Assembly: GCA_009922885.1 (NCBI GenBank)
Contig: RFUP01000028.1
Location: forward strand, 1-12,825
From: Paracoccaceae bacterium
Lineage (GTDB): Bacteria > Pseudomonadota > Alphaproteobacteria > Rhodobacterales > Rhodobacteraceae
DNA: 12,825 bases
Reading direction: 5' to 3'
This document shows, one piece after another, positions 1 to 6,330 of the stretch. Below the pieces are notes generated by a model. The model was not told the origin of the DNA. It saw only the letters and a list, made by a program, of their open reading frames with translations, and did not search any database. Both the position numbers and the translations under genes were made by a program. Positions within the stretch are counted from its first letter, which is position 1, and the number at the start of each line of letters is the position of its first letter.

Positions 1-155
1 ATGAAGCGCCCCGGCCAAGAGAGGATACCGGTCCGCTTCGGTTTGGTCGGGCGGTGTTTTCGGGGGGCGGGCTTCTTCGCGGCAGGCTTCGACGCCGGCT
101 TGCCGTAGCGCCGTTCCGCGACCAGAGGCGGCCTCTTCCCGTTTGAATCACTCAT
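1..155 (-). CDS. N-terminal fragment of a probable class A penicillin-binding protein (truncated by window edge)
   Basis: The minus strand opens with ATG at 155-153 and stays open to the left edge, giving 51 codons. The visible protein begins MSDSNGKRPPLVAERRYG and continues as a Lys/Arg/Pro/Ala-rich tail (repeated KPA, KKPAPRK, KPKR), ending near a Trp that may lead into a membrane anchor. A basic, Ala/Pro-rich cytoplasmic tail with an RPPLVAE..YG start resembles the N-terminus of bifunctional (1A-type) penicillin-binding proteins of Rhodobacteraceae, which polymerise and cross-link peptidoglycan. That match is from memory. Neither the transglycosylase nor the transpeptidase domain lies in the window, so the function is an inference. 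The upstream sequence holds only a weak ribosome site (GGCGAC-like). The gene is divergent from glnK, with 259 bp between the two starts. Confidence 0.55.
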   Translation of the reverse strand, partial: MSDSNGKRPPLVAERRYGKPASKPAAKKPAPRKHRPTKPKRTGILSWPGRF

Positions 156-239
156 ACTGTCGCCGCCCAGCCTCTGCTCTTTTGCCCAAGATAGGCGCTC
201 TTTCTTCGAATGTTGAGGCCTCGCGACTCACCTTGGGAT

Positions 240-300
240 TTTTCTGACGCTTAAAAAATAGCCAAAACATAGGCTGCGATCAAAAAATAGGCACCCCATC
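240..300 (+). promoter_or_regulatory. Candidate glnK-amtB promoter and leader region
   Basis: The 259 bp between the penicillin-binding-protein-like start (155) and glnK (415) become clearly AT-rich around 238-290, in contrast to the surrounding GC-rich DNA. A possible sigma-70-type pair is CTGACG at 244-249 and CATAGG at 268-273 with an 18-nt spacer, which is a weak match. No -24/-12 sigma-54 pair is seen with the required spacing: GGCAC at 290-294 has no TTGC at the right distance. This fits established knowledge that Rhodobacter NtrC acts without sigma-54, but the promoter is not proven. An imperfect dyad, AT-c-GGG-N6-CCC-c-AT (298-315), and a direct repeat of CCCCATC (294-300, 310-316) lie just downstream. 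The remainder up to 400 holds a TGCA-AG-TGCA palindrome at 361-370 and no gene I can defend. Confidence 0.3.
253..292 (+). repeat. Three 11-bp AT-rich direct repeats upstream of glnK
   Basis: Units AAAAAATAGCC (253-263), AAAACATAGGC (264-274) and AAAAAATAGGC (282-292) are near-identical. The first two are in perfect tandem and the third follows after a 7-nt spacer (TGCGATC). The 11-bp spacing of the first pair would place bound proteins on one face of the helix. The position in the leader of a nitrogen-regulated operon suggests a regulator site or an UP-like element. No known operator consensus was matched. Confidence 0.5.
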
Positions 301-402
301 GGGTTTTTGCCCCATCCGATCGCCCTCAACCCTTCTTTCGCCGTCAGCCTTTCGTTTTTCTGCAAGTGCAAAGGCAAGGGGGTTCATGCCCCGACAGACG
401 CA

Positions 403-409
403 AAGGGGA
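403..409 (+). promoter_or_regulatory. Ribosome binding site that decides the glnK TTG start
   Basis: AAGGGGA at 403-409 is a good Shine-Dalgarno match that ends five bases before TTG 415-417. The frame is open 36 codons further upstream (from 307), but that stretch has no P-II-like sequence. Only the TTG start gives the standard 112-residue P-II protein. Confidence 0.8.
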
Positions 410-414
410 TCAAG

Positions 415-753
415 TTGAAACTCATTATCGCGACGATCAAGCCGTTCAAACTCGAAGAGGTCCGCGAGGCGCTGACCGAAATCGGGGTCCGCGGTATGAT
501 GGTAACCGAAGTCAAAGGCTTCGGCTCCCAATCCGGTCACACCGAAATTTACCGCGGCGCGGAATATGCCGTGAATTTCGTACCGAAAATCAAACTCGAA
601 ATCGTCGTCTCGGACGCGATGGTCGACGGCGTGGTCGACAAGATCGTCACCACTGCCCGCACCGGCAAGATCGGGGATGGCAAGATTTTCGTGCTCGATG
701 TGGCACAGGCCGTGCGCGTCCGCACCGGCGAATCCAACGACGACGCGCTCTGA
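415..753 (+). CDS. glnK: P-II nitrogen regulatory protein GlnK, TTG start
   Basis: This is a P-II signal protein. The trimer senses ATP/ADP, 2-oxoglutarate and, through uridylylation, glutamine, and its GlnK form plugs the AmtB channel when ammonium is abundant. The protein starts MKLIIATIKPFKLEEVR and has exactly the family length of 112 residues. The uridylylation signature Y-R-G-A-E-Y is at 46-51, with Tyr51 the modified residue at the tip of the T-loop. The B-loop TGKIGDGKIF spans 83-92, and the ATP-contacting Lys90, Arg101 and Arg103 are present. The start is TTG with a strong AAGGGGA ribosome site; no ATG fits. amtB follows after 26 bp, which by the conserved glnK-amtB linkage favours GlnK over GlnB. 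NtrC-type control under nitrogen limitation is expected from family knowledge but is not shown by a recognised site here. Confidence 0.96.
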   Translation: MKLIIATIKPFKLEEVREALTEIGVRGMMVTEVKGFGSQSGHTEIYRGAEYAVNFVPKIKLEIVVSDAMVDGVVDKIVTTARTGKIGDGKIFVLDVAQAVRVRTGESNDDAL

Positions 754-779
754 GCGCCTGAAATCAGGGGAAACAGATT

Positions 780-2105
780 ATGAAAGATTTCTCGAAACTT
801 CTGGGGCTTGGGGGCGCAGTTGCCCTGATGTCCGCACTGCCCGCTTGGGCGCAAACGGCCACTGAAGCCGCAGCCGAAGCCGCGCCTGCCGTGGATAACG
901 CCTTCATCTTCAACACGCTTCTCTTCCTCATCGGCGGGTTCCTCGTGTTCTGGATGGCCGCAGGCTTCGCCATGCTCGAAGCAGGCCTCGTGCGTTCCAA
1001 GAACGTGACGATGCAGCTCACCAAGAACATCGCGCTCTTCTCCATCGCGGCGATCATGTACTGGCTCGTCGGCTATAACCTCATGTATCCGGGCGACAGC
1101 TGGAGCATCGCTGGCTGGATCGGCGCCTTCAGCACCGCCTCCATTGGTGGCGACCCCGCCCTCGAAACCGGCTATGCAACCGGTTCGGACTTCTTCTTCC
1201 AGCTCATGTTCTGCGCCACCACCGCCTCCATCGTGTCGGGTGCCATGGCGGAGCGCGTGAAACTCTGGCCCTTCCTGATCTTCACGGTCGTGCTCACGGG
1301 CATCATCTACCCGATCGAAGCATCCTGGCAGTGGGGTGGCGGCTGGCTCTCTGAAATGGGCTTCTCCGACTTCGCAGGCTCCACGCTCGTGCACGCAGCA
1401 GGTGGTTTCGCAGCCCTCGCAGGCGTGCTGATCCTCGGCCCGCGTATCGGCAAGTACAAAGATGGCCGCGTTGTTCCGATGCCGGGTTCCAACCTCGCCC
1501 TCGCAACGCTCGGCACCTTCATCCTGTGGCTCGGCTGGTTCGGCTTCAACGGTGGCTCGCAGCTCGCTCTGGGCACCGAAGCAGATGCCAACGCTGTTGC
1601 GATCATCTTCGCCAACACCAACATGGCTGCTGCCGCTGGCTCCGTTGTGGCCCTCCTCCTGACGCAGCTTCTCTACAAGAAGCCTGACCTCACCATGACG
1701 CTGAACGGCGCTCTTGCAGGTCTCGTCTCGATCACCGCCGGCCCGCTCGACCCGACCCTCTTCGGCGCGCTCTGGATCGGTGCTGTGGGTGGTGTGATCG
1801 TGGTCTTCGTCGTGCCCTTCCTCGACAAGCTCAAGATCGATGACGTTGTCGGTGCGATCCCGGTTCACCTCGTGGCTGGTTTCTGGGGCACGCTGGCGGT
1901 TCCCTTCTACACCGAAGGCACCTCTTTCATGACGCAGATCGTCGGCTTCTTCTCCATCGGCGCCTTCGTCTTCGTGGTCTCCGGTGTCCTTTGGCTGGTC
2001 CTCAAAGCCACCACGGGCATCCGCCCCTCGGCTGAAGACGAGATCAATGGCCTCGACATGGCTGAACTCGGCATGGAAGCCTACCCTGAATTCTCCAAGG
2101 GCTAA
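780..2105 (+). CDS. amtB: Ammonium transporter AmtB
   Basis: This is an Amt/Rh-family channel of the inner membrane that takes up ammonium, acting as a trimer and gated by GlnK. The 441-residue product begins with a cleavable signal peptide (MKDFSKLLGLGG...ALPAWAQ, likely cut after about residue 25), as is usual for Amt proteins, followed by about 11 membrane segments. The family signature DFAGSTLVHAAGGFAALAG runs from 197, giving the conserved Asp197 and first pore histidine His205. The second pore histidine is His363 in AIPVHLVAGFWG. The conserved transport segment ATTASIVSGAMAERVK lies at 146-161. The C-terminal tail EINGLDMAELGMEAYPEF (421-438) is the conserved cytoplasmic segment that responds to GlnK. 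Start ATG 780 has AGGGGA eight bases upstream. It forms an operon with glnK and ends before a symmetric terminator. Confidence 0.97.
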   Translation: MKDFSKLLGLGGAVALMSALPAWAQTATEAAAEAAPAVDNAFIFNTLLFLIGGFLVFWMAAGFAMLEAGLVRSKNVTMQLTKNIALFSIAAIMYWLVGYNLMYPGDSWSIAGWIGAFSTASIGGDPALETGYATGSDFFFQLMFCATTASIVSGAMAERVKLWPFLIFTVVLTGIIYPIEASWQWGGGWLSEMGFSDFAGSTLVHAAGGFAALAGVLILGPRIGKYKDGRVVPMPGSNLALATLGTFILWLGWFGFNGGSQLALGTEADANAVAIIFANTNMAAAAGSVVALLLTQLLYKKPDLTMTLNGALAGLVSITAGPLDPTLFGALWIGAVGGVIVVFVVPFLDKLKIDDVVGAIPVHLVAGFWGTLAVPFYTEGTSFMTQIVGFFSIGAFVFVVSGVLWLVLKATTGIRPSAEDEINGLDMAELGMEAYPEFSKG

Positions 2106-2124
2106 TCCTTCCATCCATGCCAAA

Positions 2125-2154
2125 GAAACGCCCGGGTCCTCCCCCGGGCGTTTC
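2125..2154. terminator. Bidirectional intrinsic terminator between amtB and the lysR-type gene
   Basis: A perfect 12-bp inverted repeat, GAAACGCCCGGG (2125-2136) and CCCGGGCGTTTC (2143-2154), encloses a 6-nt loop TCCTCC. The A-rich and T-rich ends make it usable from both sides. It lies 19 bp after the amtB stop and 1 bp beyond the convergent lysR-type stop (2156), so it probably serves both genes. The terminal U-tract is short (TTT). Confidence 0.88.
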
Positions 2155-2155
2155 G

Positions 2156-3088
2156 CTATTCTGAAGAGGCCGCCACCGCATGCAGCCGCGCCAAGGCCTC
2201 GCGGCATTCGCGCGTCATGTAATCGGTGAAAAGCTGCACCTTCGGATCGCGGAACCGCCGCGATGGCGAAAGCGCCGCAAGCTGTGTGGGCAGGGGGGGC
2301 GTTTCGGTCGCCACCCGCACCAATGCGCCCGAGGCGAGATGGTCGGCCACCTCGAAAACGGGCTTCATCACGATCCCCGCCCCGTCAAGCGCCCATCCTG
2401 TCAGCACATCGCCATCGTCACTCTCGAAGGGCCCGGAAATCTCGTAGCGCTTCGGCCCTTCTGGCGTTTGCAGGGTCCACTGGAATTCCTTCGCCCCCGG
2501 AAACCGCAGGTTCAGGCAATCGTGCTTTTCGTCCATCAGCGCGTCGCCTGTCGCAGGCATCCCCCGCCGCGTGATATAGTCCGGCGAGGCGCACAAAACG
2601 CGCGGGCATTCGGCGATCATCTTCACCTTCAGGTCACTGTCCGTCAGTGGCCCCAAATGGAACGCCAGATCCAGCCCTTCGCCTGTCACGTCGATCACCC
2701 GGTCCGACAGCCGAAGCCGGATGTCGATTTCCGGATAGGCGCGTTTGAACGCTGGCACATGCGGCGCTATGAACCGCCGCCCGACCCCCAGAGGCGCCGC
2801 CACGAAAAGCGTGCCTTTCGGGGCCTGCGCCGCCGTCATCACCGCCGCTTCCGCCGCCTCGATCGCATCCACGATCCGAAGCGCACCCTCATAAAACAGC
2901 CGCCCGTGCTCGGTCGCGTTCAAGGCCCGCGTCGTGCGGTTGAACAGCCGCACGCCTAAGTGCTTCTCCAGCTCCATGATCCGCGACGACGCCACTGCAG
3001 GCGAGGTGCGCTGATCGCGGGCAGCCGCGCTCATACTGCCCAATTCATAGACGCGCAGGAACATCCGCAACGTATTTACGTAGGACAT
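2156..3088 (-). CDS. LysR-family transcriptional regulator
   Basis: This is a 310-residue LysR-type DNA-binding regulator, usual length for the family. The N-terminal winged helix-turn-helix occupies about residues 3-61 (LRMFLRVYELGSMSAAARD, recognition region TSPAVASSRIMELE, then GVRLFNRTTRALNATEHG). A periplasmic-binding-fold effector domain follows from about residue 88 (KGTLFVAAPLGVGRRFIAP) to about 290. The start is set at ATG 3088 because MSYVNTLRMF aligns with the usual LysR N-terminus. The frame is open further upstream, but that part runs into the puuD ribosome site. Upstream Shine-Dalgarno pairing is weak. The gene is divergent from puuD with 95 bp between starts, the classic arrangement for a LysR protein that controls its neighbour and itself. 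Regulation of urate breakdown is therefore a fair guess, but the effector is unknown. Confidence 0.93.
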   Translation of the reverse strand: MSYVNTLRMFLRVYELGSMSAAARDQRTSPAVASSRIMELEKHLGVRLFNRTTRALNATEHGRLFYEGALRIVDAIEAAEAAVMTAAQAPKGTLFVAAPLGVGRRFIAPHVPAFKRAYPEIDIRLRLSDRVIDVTGEGLDLAFHLGPLTDSDLKVKMIAECPRVLCASPDYITRRGMPATGDALMDEKHDCLNLRFPGAKEFQWTLQTPEGPKRYEISGPFESDDGDVLTGWALDGAGIVMKPVFEVADHLASGALVRVATETPPLPTQLAALSPSRRFRDPKVQLFTDYMTRECREALARLHAVAASSE

Positions 3089-3183
3089 TATAAAGACTCG
3101 CTTGAAACTCTTCCCCTGATTTTCAGAATTATCATCAAGGCCATCGGCAGGATACCCTCTTGTCGCGCAGAGGAGGAAACCGC
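3089..3183. promoter_or_regulatory. Divergent control region between the lysR-type gene and puuD
   Basis: These 95 bp contain an AT-rich core with the dyad TGAT-N10-ATCA (3117-3134), a plausible LysR-type site (family sites are interrupted dyads built on T-N11-A). For puuD, TTGAAA at 3102-3107 could be a -35 box with AATTAT at 3127-3132 as -10, but the 19-nt spacer is long. The puuD ribosome site AGGAGG (3171-3176) is strong. No operator has been demonstrated. Confidence 0.35.
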
Positions 3184-4404
3184 ATGGCAGATTGGGCAAT
3201 CATCGGAGAGTGGCTGGAATTCGCAGTGCGCTGGGTACACGTGATCACCGCCATCGCGTGGATCGGATCTTCTTTCTATTTCATTGCCTTGGATCTTGGC
3301 CTCCACCGCGATCGCAACCTCGCGTCGGGGGCCGATGGCGAGGAATGGCAGGTGCATGGTGGCGGCTTCTACCACATCCAGAAATACCTCGTCGCGCCCG
3401 CGAACATGCCCGACGGCCTCGTCTGGTTCAAATGGGAAAGCTACGCCACATGGCTTTCCGGCTTCGCGCTTCTGGCCGTGGTCTATTACCTCGGCGCGGA
3501 TTTCTACCTGATCGATCCGGCGGTGCGCGAACTGTCCGCGCCTCTGGCCATCGCCATCTCCGCAGGCTCCCTCGTCTTCGGCTGGCTCGTCTATAACTTC
3601 CTCTGTGATCGCTTTGTGAATGCCAACCAAACCGGCCTGATGGTGGCGCTCTTCGTCGTGCTCGTCGGCATGGCTTATTTCTACACCTCGGTCTTCGCAG
3701 GCCGCGCAGCCCTTCTTCATCTCGGGGCTTTCACCGCCACGCTGATGAGCGCAAACGTCTTCATGATCATCATCCCGAACCAGAAAATCGTGGTGGCCGA
3801 TCTGATCGCGGGCAATAAACCCGATGCGAAATACGGCAAGATCGCCAAGCAGCGCTCCACCCACAACAACTACCTGACGCTCCCCGTCATCTTTCTCATG
3901 CTCTCCAACCATTACCCGCTGGCCTTCGCCACCGAGTATAACTGGATCATCGCCGCGCTCGTTTTCCTGATGGGCGTCACCATCCGCCATTACTTCAACT
4001 CGGTGCACGCCCGCAAAGGCACGCCCTATTGGACGTGGTTCGCCACCGCGCTGATCTTCCTCCTCATCATGTGGCTCTCCACCGCCCCCGGTCAGGTCGA
4101 TGCCCGCGATGAGGCGAAAGGTGCGGAATTGCGCTTCACGGAAGCCGCTGGCTTCGAAGAAGTTACCGATATCGTGCTGGGCCGTTGCTCCATGTGCCAC
4201 GCCGCCGAACCCTCGTGGGACGGCCTCCACTGGGCACCGAAAGGCGTGCATCTGGAAACCCCGGTGCAGATCGCCCGCCAAGCACGCGACATTTACATTC
4301 AGGCGGGCCGCACCCATGCCATGCCGCAAGCGAACCTCTCCTTCATGGAACCCACCGAGCGCCAAGCCATCGTCGATTGGTATCTGGCAGCAACCCGCGG
4401 ATAG
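3184..4404 (+). CDS. puuD: Urate oxidase/hydroxylase, membrane cytochrome c type (PuuD)
   Basis: This is an integral membrane urate oxidase that converts urate to 5-hydroxyisourate and passes electrons to a fused cytochrome c instead of making peroxide. The 406-residue product has about eight membrane segments over residues 12-300 (start MADWAIIGEWLEFAVRWVHV, then ITAIAWIGSSFYF). A C-terminal cytochrome c domain at about 310-406 carries the haem motif CSMCH at 335-339. Met380 (HAMPQ) or Met388 could be the sixth haem ligand. Residues HGGGFYHIQKYLVAP (58-72) are typical of the family's N-terminal domain. Start ATG 3184 has AGGAGG seven bases upstream. The next steps of urate breakdown (HIU hydrolase, OHCU decarboxylase, allantoinase) and xanthine dehydrogenase are not in this window; only the divergent LysR-type gene is linked. 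I judge the family assignment very likely from recognition of the sequence. Confidence 0.9.
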   Translation: MADWAIIGEWLEFAVRWVHVITAIAWIGSSFYFIALDLGLHRDRNLASGADGEEWQVHGGGFYHIQKYLVAPANMPDGLVWFKWESYATWLSGFALLAVVYYLGADFYLIDPAVRELSAPLAIAISAGSLVFGWLVYNFLCDRFVNANQTGLMVALFVVLVGMAYFYTSVFAGRAALLHLGAFTATLMSANVFMIIIPNQKIVVADLIAGNKPDAKYGKIAKQRSTHNNYLTLPVIFLMLSNHYPLAFATEYNWIIAALVFLMGVTIRHYFNSVHARKGTPYWTWFATALIFLLIMWLSTAPGQVDARDEAKGAELRFTEAAGFEEVTDIVLGRCSMCHAAEPSWDGLHWAPKGVHLETPVQIARQARDIYIQAGRTHAMPQANLSFMEPTERQAIVDWYLAATRG

Positions 4405-4452
4405 GCCAGTCACGGGTAGCAGAATCGCTCTACGCAAGCTAAACCTAGGGGC

Positions 4453-6330
4453 ATGACGCAGGCTCGCCCCAACATATCCACAGGCCAACCGGATATCCGC
4501 CAACTCGACGAGTCGGCGATCAACCGCATTGCAGCAGGCGAAGTGGTTGAGCGGCCCGCCTCTGCGGTGAAAGAACTCGTGGAAAATGCGCTCGATGCAG
4601 GCGCGACCCGCATTGAAGTGGCCATTGCGGACGGCGGCAAGACCCTGATCCGCGTCACCGACGATGGCTGCGGCATCCGCCCCGAACAACTGCCCCTCGC
4701 CTTGGCGCGTCACGCCACCTCGAAGATCGACGGGTCGGACCTTCTGAATATCCACAGCTTCGGCTTCCGGGGCGAGGCGCTGCCCTCGTTGGGGGCTGTT
4801 GGCCGCCTCACCATCACCTCCCGCGCCAAAGCCGCACCCGAGGCCGCGCTGATCCGCTGCTATGGGGGCCGGATAGATCCGGTGCGCCCCGCCGCCCTCT
4901 CGCGCGGCACGGTCGTCGAGTTGCGTGACCTCTTCCACGCCACGCCCGCGCGCCTCAAGTTCCTCCGCACCGATCGCGCCGAAAGCCAGTCGATCAGCGA
5001 AACCGTTCGCCGCCTTGCGATGGCCGAACCCTTCGTCAGTTTCACGTTGCGCGATGTGTCGGGCGGCGGCGAAGGCCGGGTCACCTTCCGCGCCGATGCC
5101 GAAACCGGCGATATGTTCGACGCGCTTCGCGCCCGTCTCGCCTCGGTTTTGGGCCGCGATTTCGCCGACAACTCCGTGAAGATCGACGCGCAGCGCGAGG
5201 CTTTCCACCTCACGGGCTATGCTGCGCTGCCCACCTATTCGCGCGGTTCCTCCGTGGCGCAATACCTCTTCGTCAATGGCCGTCCGGTTACGGACAAGCT
5301 CTTCGTCGGTGCCCTCCGCGCCGCCTATTCCGACTTCCTCAGCCGCGACCGTTATCCCGCCGCTGTCCTCTTTCTCGACGTAGAACCGCAGATGGTGGAT
5401 GTGAACGTTCACCCCGCCAAATCCGAAGTGCGCTTCCGCGATCCCGGCACCGCACGCGGCCTCATCATCTCGGCTCTTCGGCATGCCCTTGCCGAAGCAG
5501 GCCACCGTGCATCCTCAACCGTTGCCATGGCCACTTTGGGAGCTTTCCGCCCCGAACCCGTTGACGCGCCTCGCGTCTACCAGATGGACCGCACCGCCGC
5601 ACAATACGGTAGCGTATTGCGGCCGGCTGCACCCATCCTCGCCGCCGCACACCAGGCCCAAGCCCCCGGCTTTTCGGAACTTGGCCCGGCATGGTCTGCT
5701 CGCGTCGAACCCGCGCCCGCACCCGAAGCCGCACCAGATATGGAGCGCCTCCCCCTCGGGGCCGCCCGCGCGCAGGTGCACGAGAATTACATCGTCGCGC
5801 AAACCGCCGACGGCATCGTCATCGTCGACCAGCACGCCGCCCACGAGCGCCTCGTCTATGAGCGACTGAAAGCCCAGATGGCGGAAAAAGGCGTTCCCGC
5901 TCAAGCGCTTCTGATCCCCGAGATCGTCACGCTCTCGGAAGGAGATGCGCAGCGCCTCCTCGACGTGGCCGAAGATCTGCACCGTATCGGCCTCTCCATC
6001 GAGCCTTTTGGCCCCGGCACACTCGCCGTCCGCGAGACCCCCGCGCCCTTGGGCGAAGTGAACGCCGAGGCGCTCCTCAAAGACATTCTCGACGAGCTGG
6101 CGGACGAAGGCGAAAGCCAAATGCTGCAGTCGCGGATCGACGCCATACTGTCCCGTATGGCTTGCCATGGTTCCATCCGCTCCGGCCGCCGCATGCGCGC
6201 CGAAGAGATGAACGCGCTCCTGCGCGAAATGGAGGCCACACCCCATTCCGGCCAATGCAACCATGGCCGCCCCACCTATGTTGAACTCAAGCTGGCCGAT
6301 ATCGAACGGCTGTTCGGACGGCGCGGATGA
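4453..6330 (+). CDS. mutL: DNA mismatch repair protein MutL (endonuclease type)
   Basis: MutL couples MutS mismatch recognition to strand incision. The 625-residue product has the GHKL ATPase motifs: ELVENALDAG (Glu41 catalytic, Asn45 Mg-binding), DDGCGI at 70-75, RHATSKI at 86-92 and GFRGEAL at 104-110, followed by the transducer domain with VNVHPAKSEVRF. A Pro/Ala-rich linker at about 355-432 separates the C-terminal dimerisation domain. This carries DQHAAHERLVYE at 459-470, a full match to the DQHA-x2-E-x4-E nicking motif, with ACHGSIRSG and QCNHGRPT completing the metal site. This is the form found in bacteria that lack MutH and Dam-directed repair. The ribosome site AGGGG is only 2-3 nt from ATG 4453, closer than usual. 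The start still fits family N-termini (IRQLDESAINRIAAGEVVERP). It lies 48 bp after puuD and overlaps rmuC by ATGA. Confidence 0.96.
   Translation: MTQARPNISTGQPDIRQLDESAINRIAAGEVVERPASAVKELVENALDAGATRIEVAIADGGKTLIRVTDDGCGIRPEQLPLALARHATSKIDGSDLLNIHSFGFRGEALPSLGAVGRLTITSRAKAAPEAALIRCYGGRIDPVRPAALSRGTVVELRDLFHATPARLKFLRTDRAESQSISETVRRLAMAEPFVSFTLRDVSGGGEGRVTFRADAETGDMFDALRARLASVLGRDFADNSVKIDAQREAFHLTGYAALPTYSRGSSVAQYLFVNGRPVTDKLFVGALRAAYSDFLSRDRYPAAVLFLDVEPQMVDVNVHPAKSEVRFRDPGTARGLIISALRHALAEAGHRASSTVAMATLGAFRPEPVDAPRVYQMDRTAAQYGSVLRPAAPILAAAHQAQAPGFSELGPAWSARVEPAPAPEAAPDMERLPLGAARAQVHENYIVAQTADGIVIVDQHAAHERLVYERLKAQMAEKGVPAQALLIPEIVTLSEGDAQRLLDVAEDLHRIGLSIEPFGPGTLAVRETPAPLGEVNAEALLKDILDELADEGESQMLQSRIDAILSRMACHGSIRSGRRMRAEEMNALLREMEATPHSGQCNHGRPTYVELKLADIERLFGRRG

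Noticed and set aside
290..310. A sigma-54 promoter upstream of glnK (GGCAC followed by TTTTTGC)
   Set aside because: GG and GC elements are 19 nt apart instead of 12, so the spacing is wrong for a -24/-12 promoter.
307..414. A 36-residue N-terminal extension of GlnK
   Set aside because: P-II proteins are about 112 residues; the extension has no P-II sequence, whereas TTG 415 has a good ribosome site and gives the exact family length.
549..2207. A 552-codon minus-strand open frame antisense to glnK-amtB
   Set aside because: It is a shadow of amtB: composition is His/Glu/Asp/Gly-rich without domains, and it crosses the strong terminator at 2125-2154.
3088..5505. An 805-codon open frame on the minus strand antisense to puuD and mutL
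   Set aside because: Both sense genes are unmistakable, with catalytic motifs. The antisense frame has a low-complexity Glu/Gly/His/Arg-rich translation with no recognisable family, as expected from the strong C/G third-position bias.
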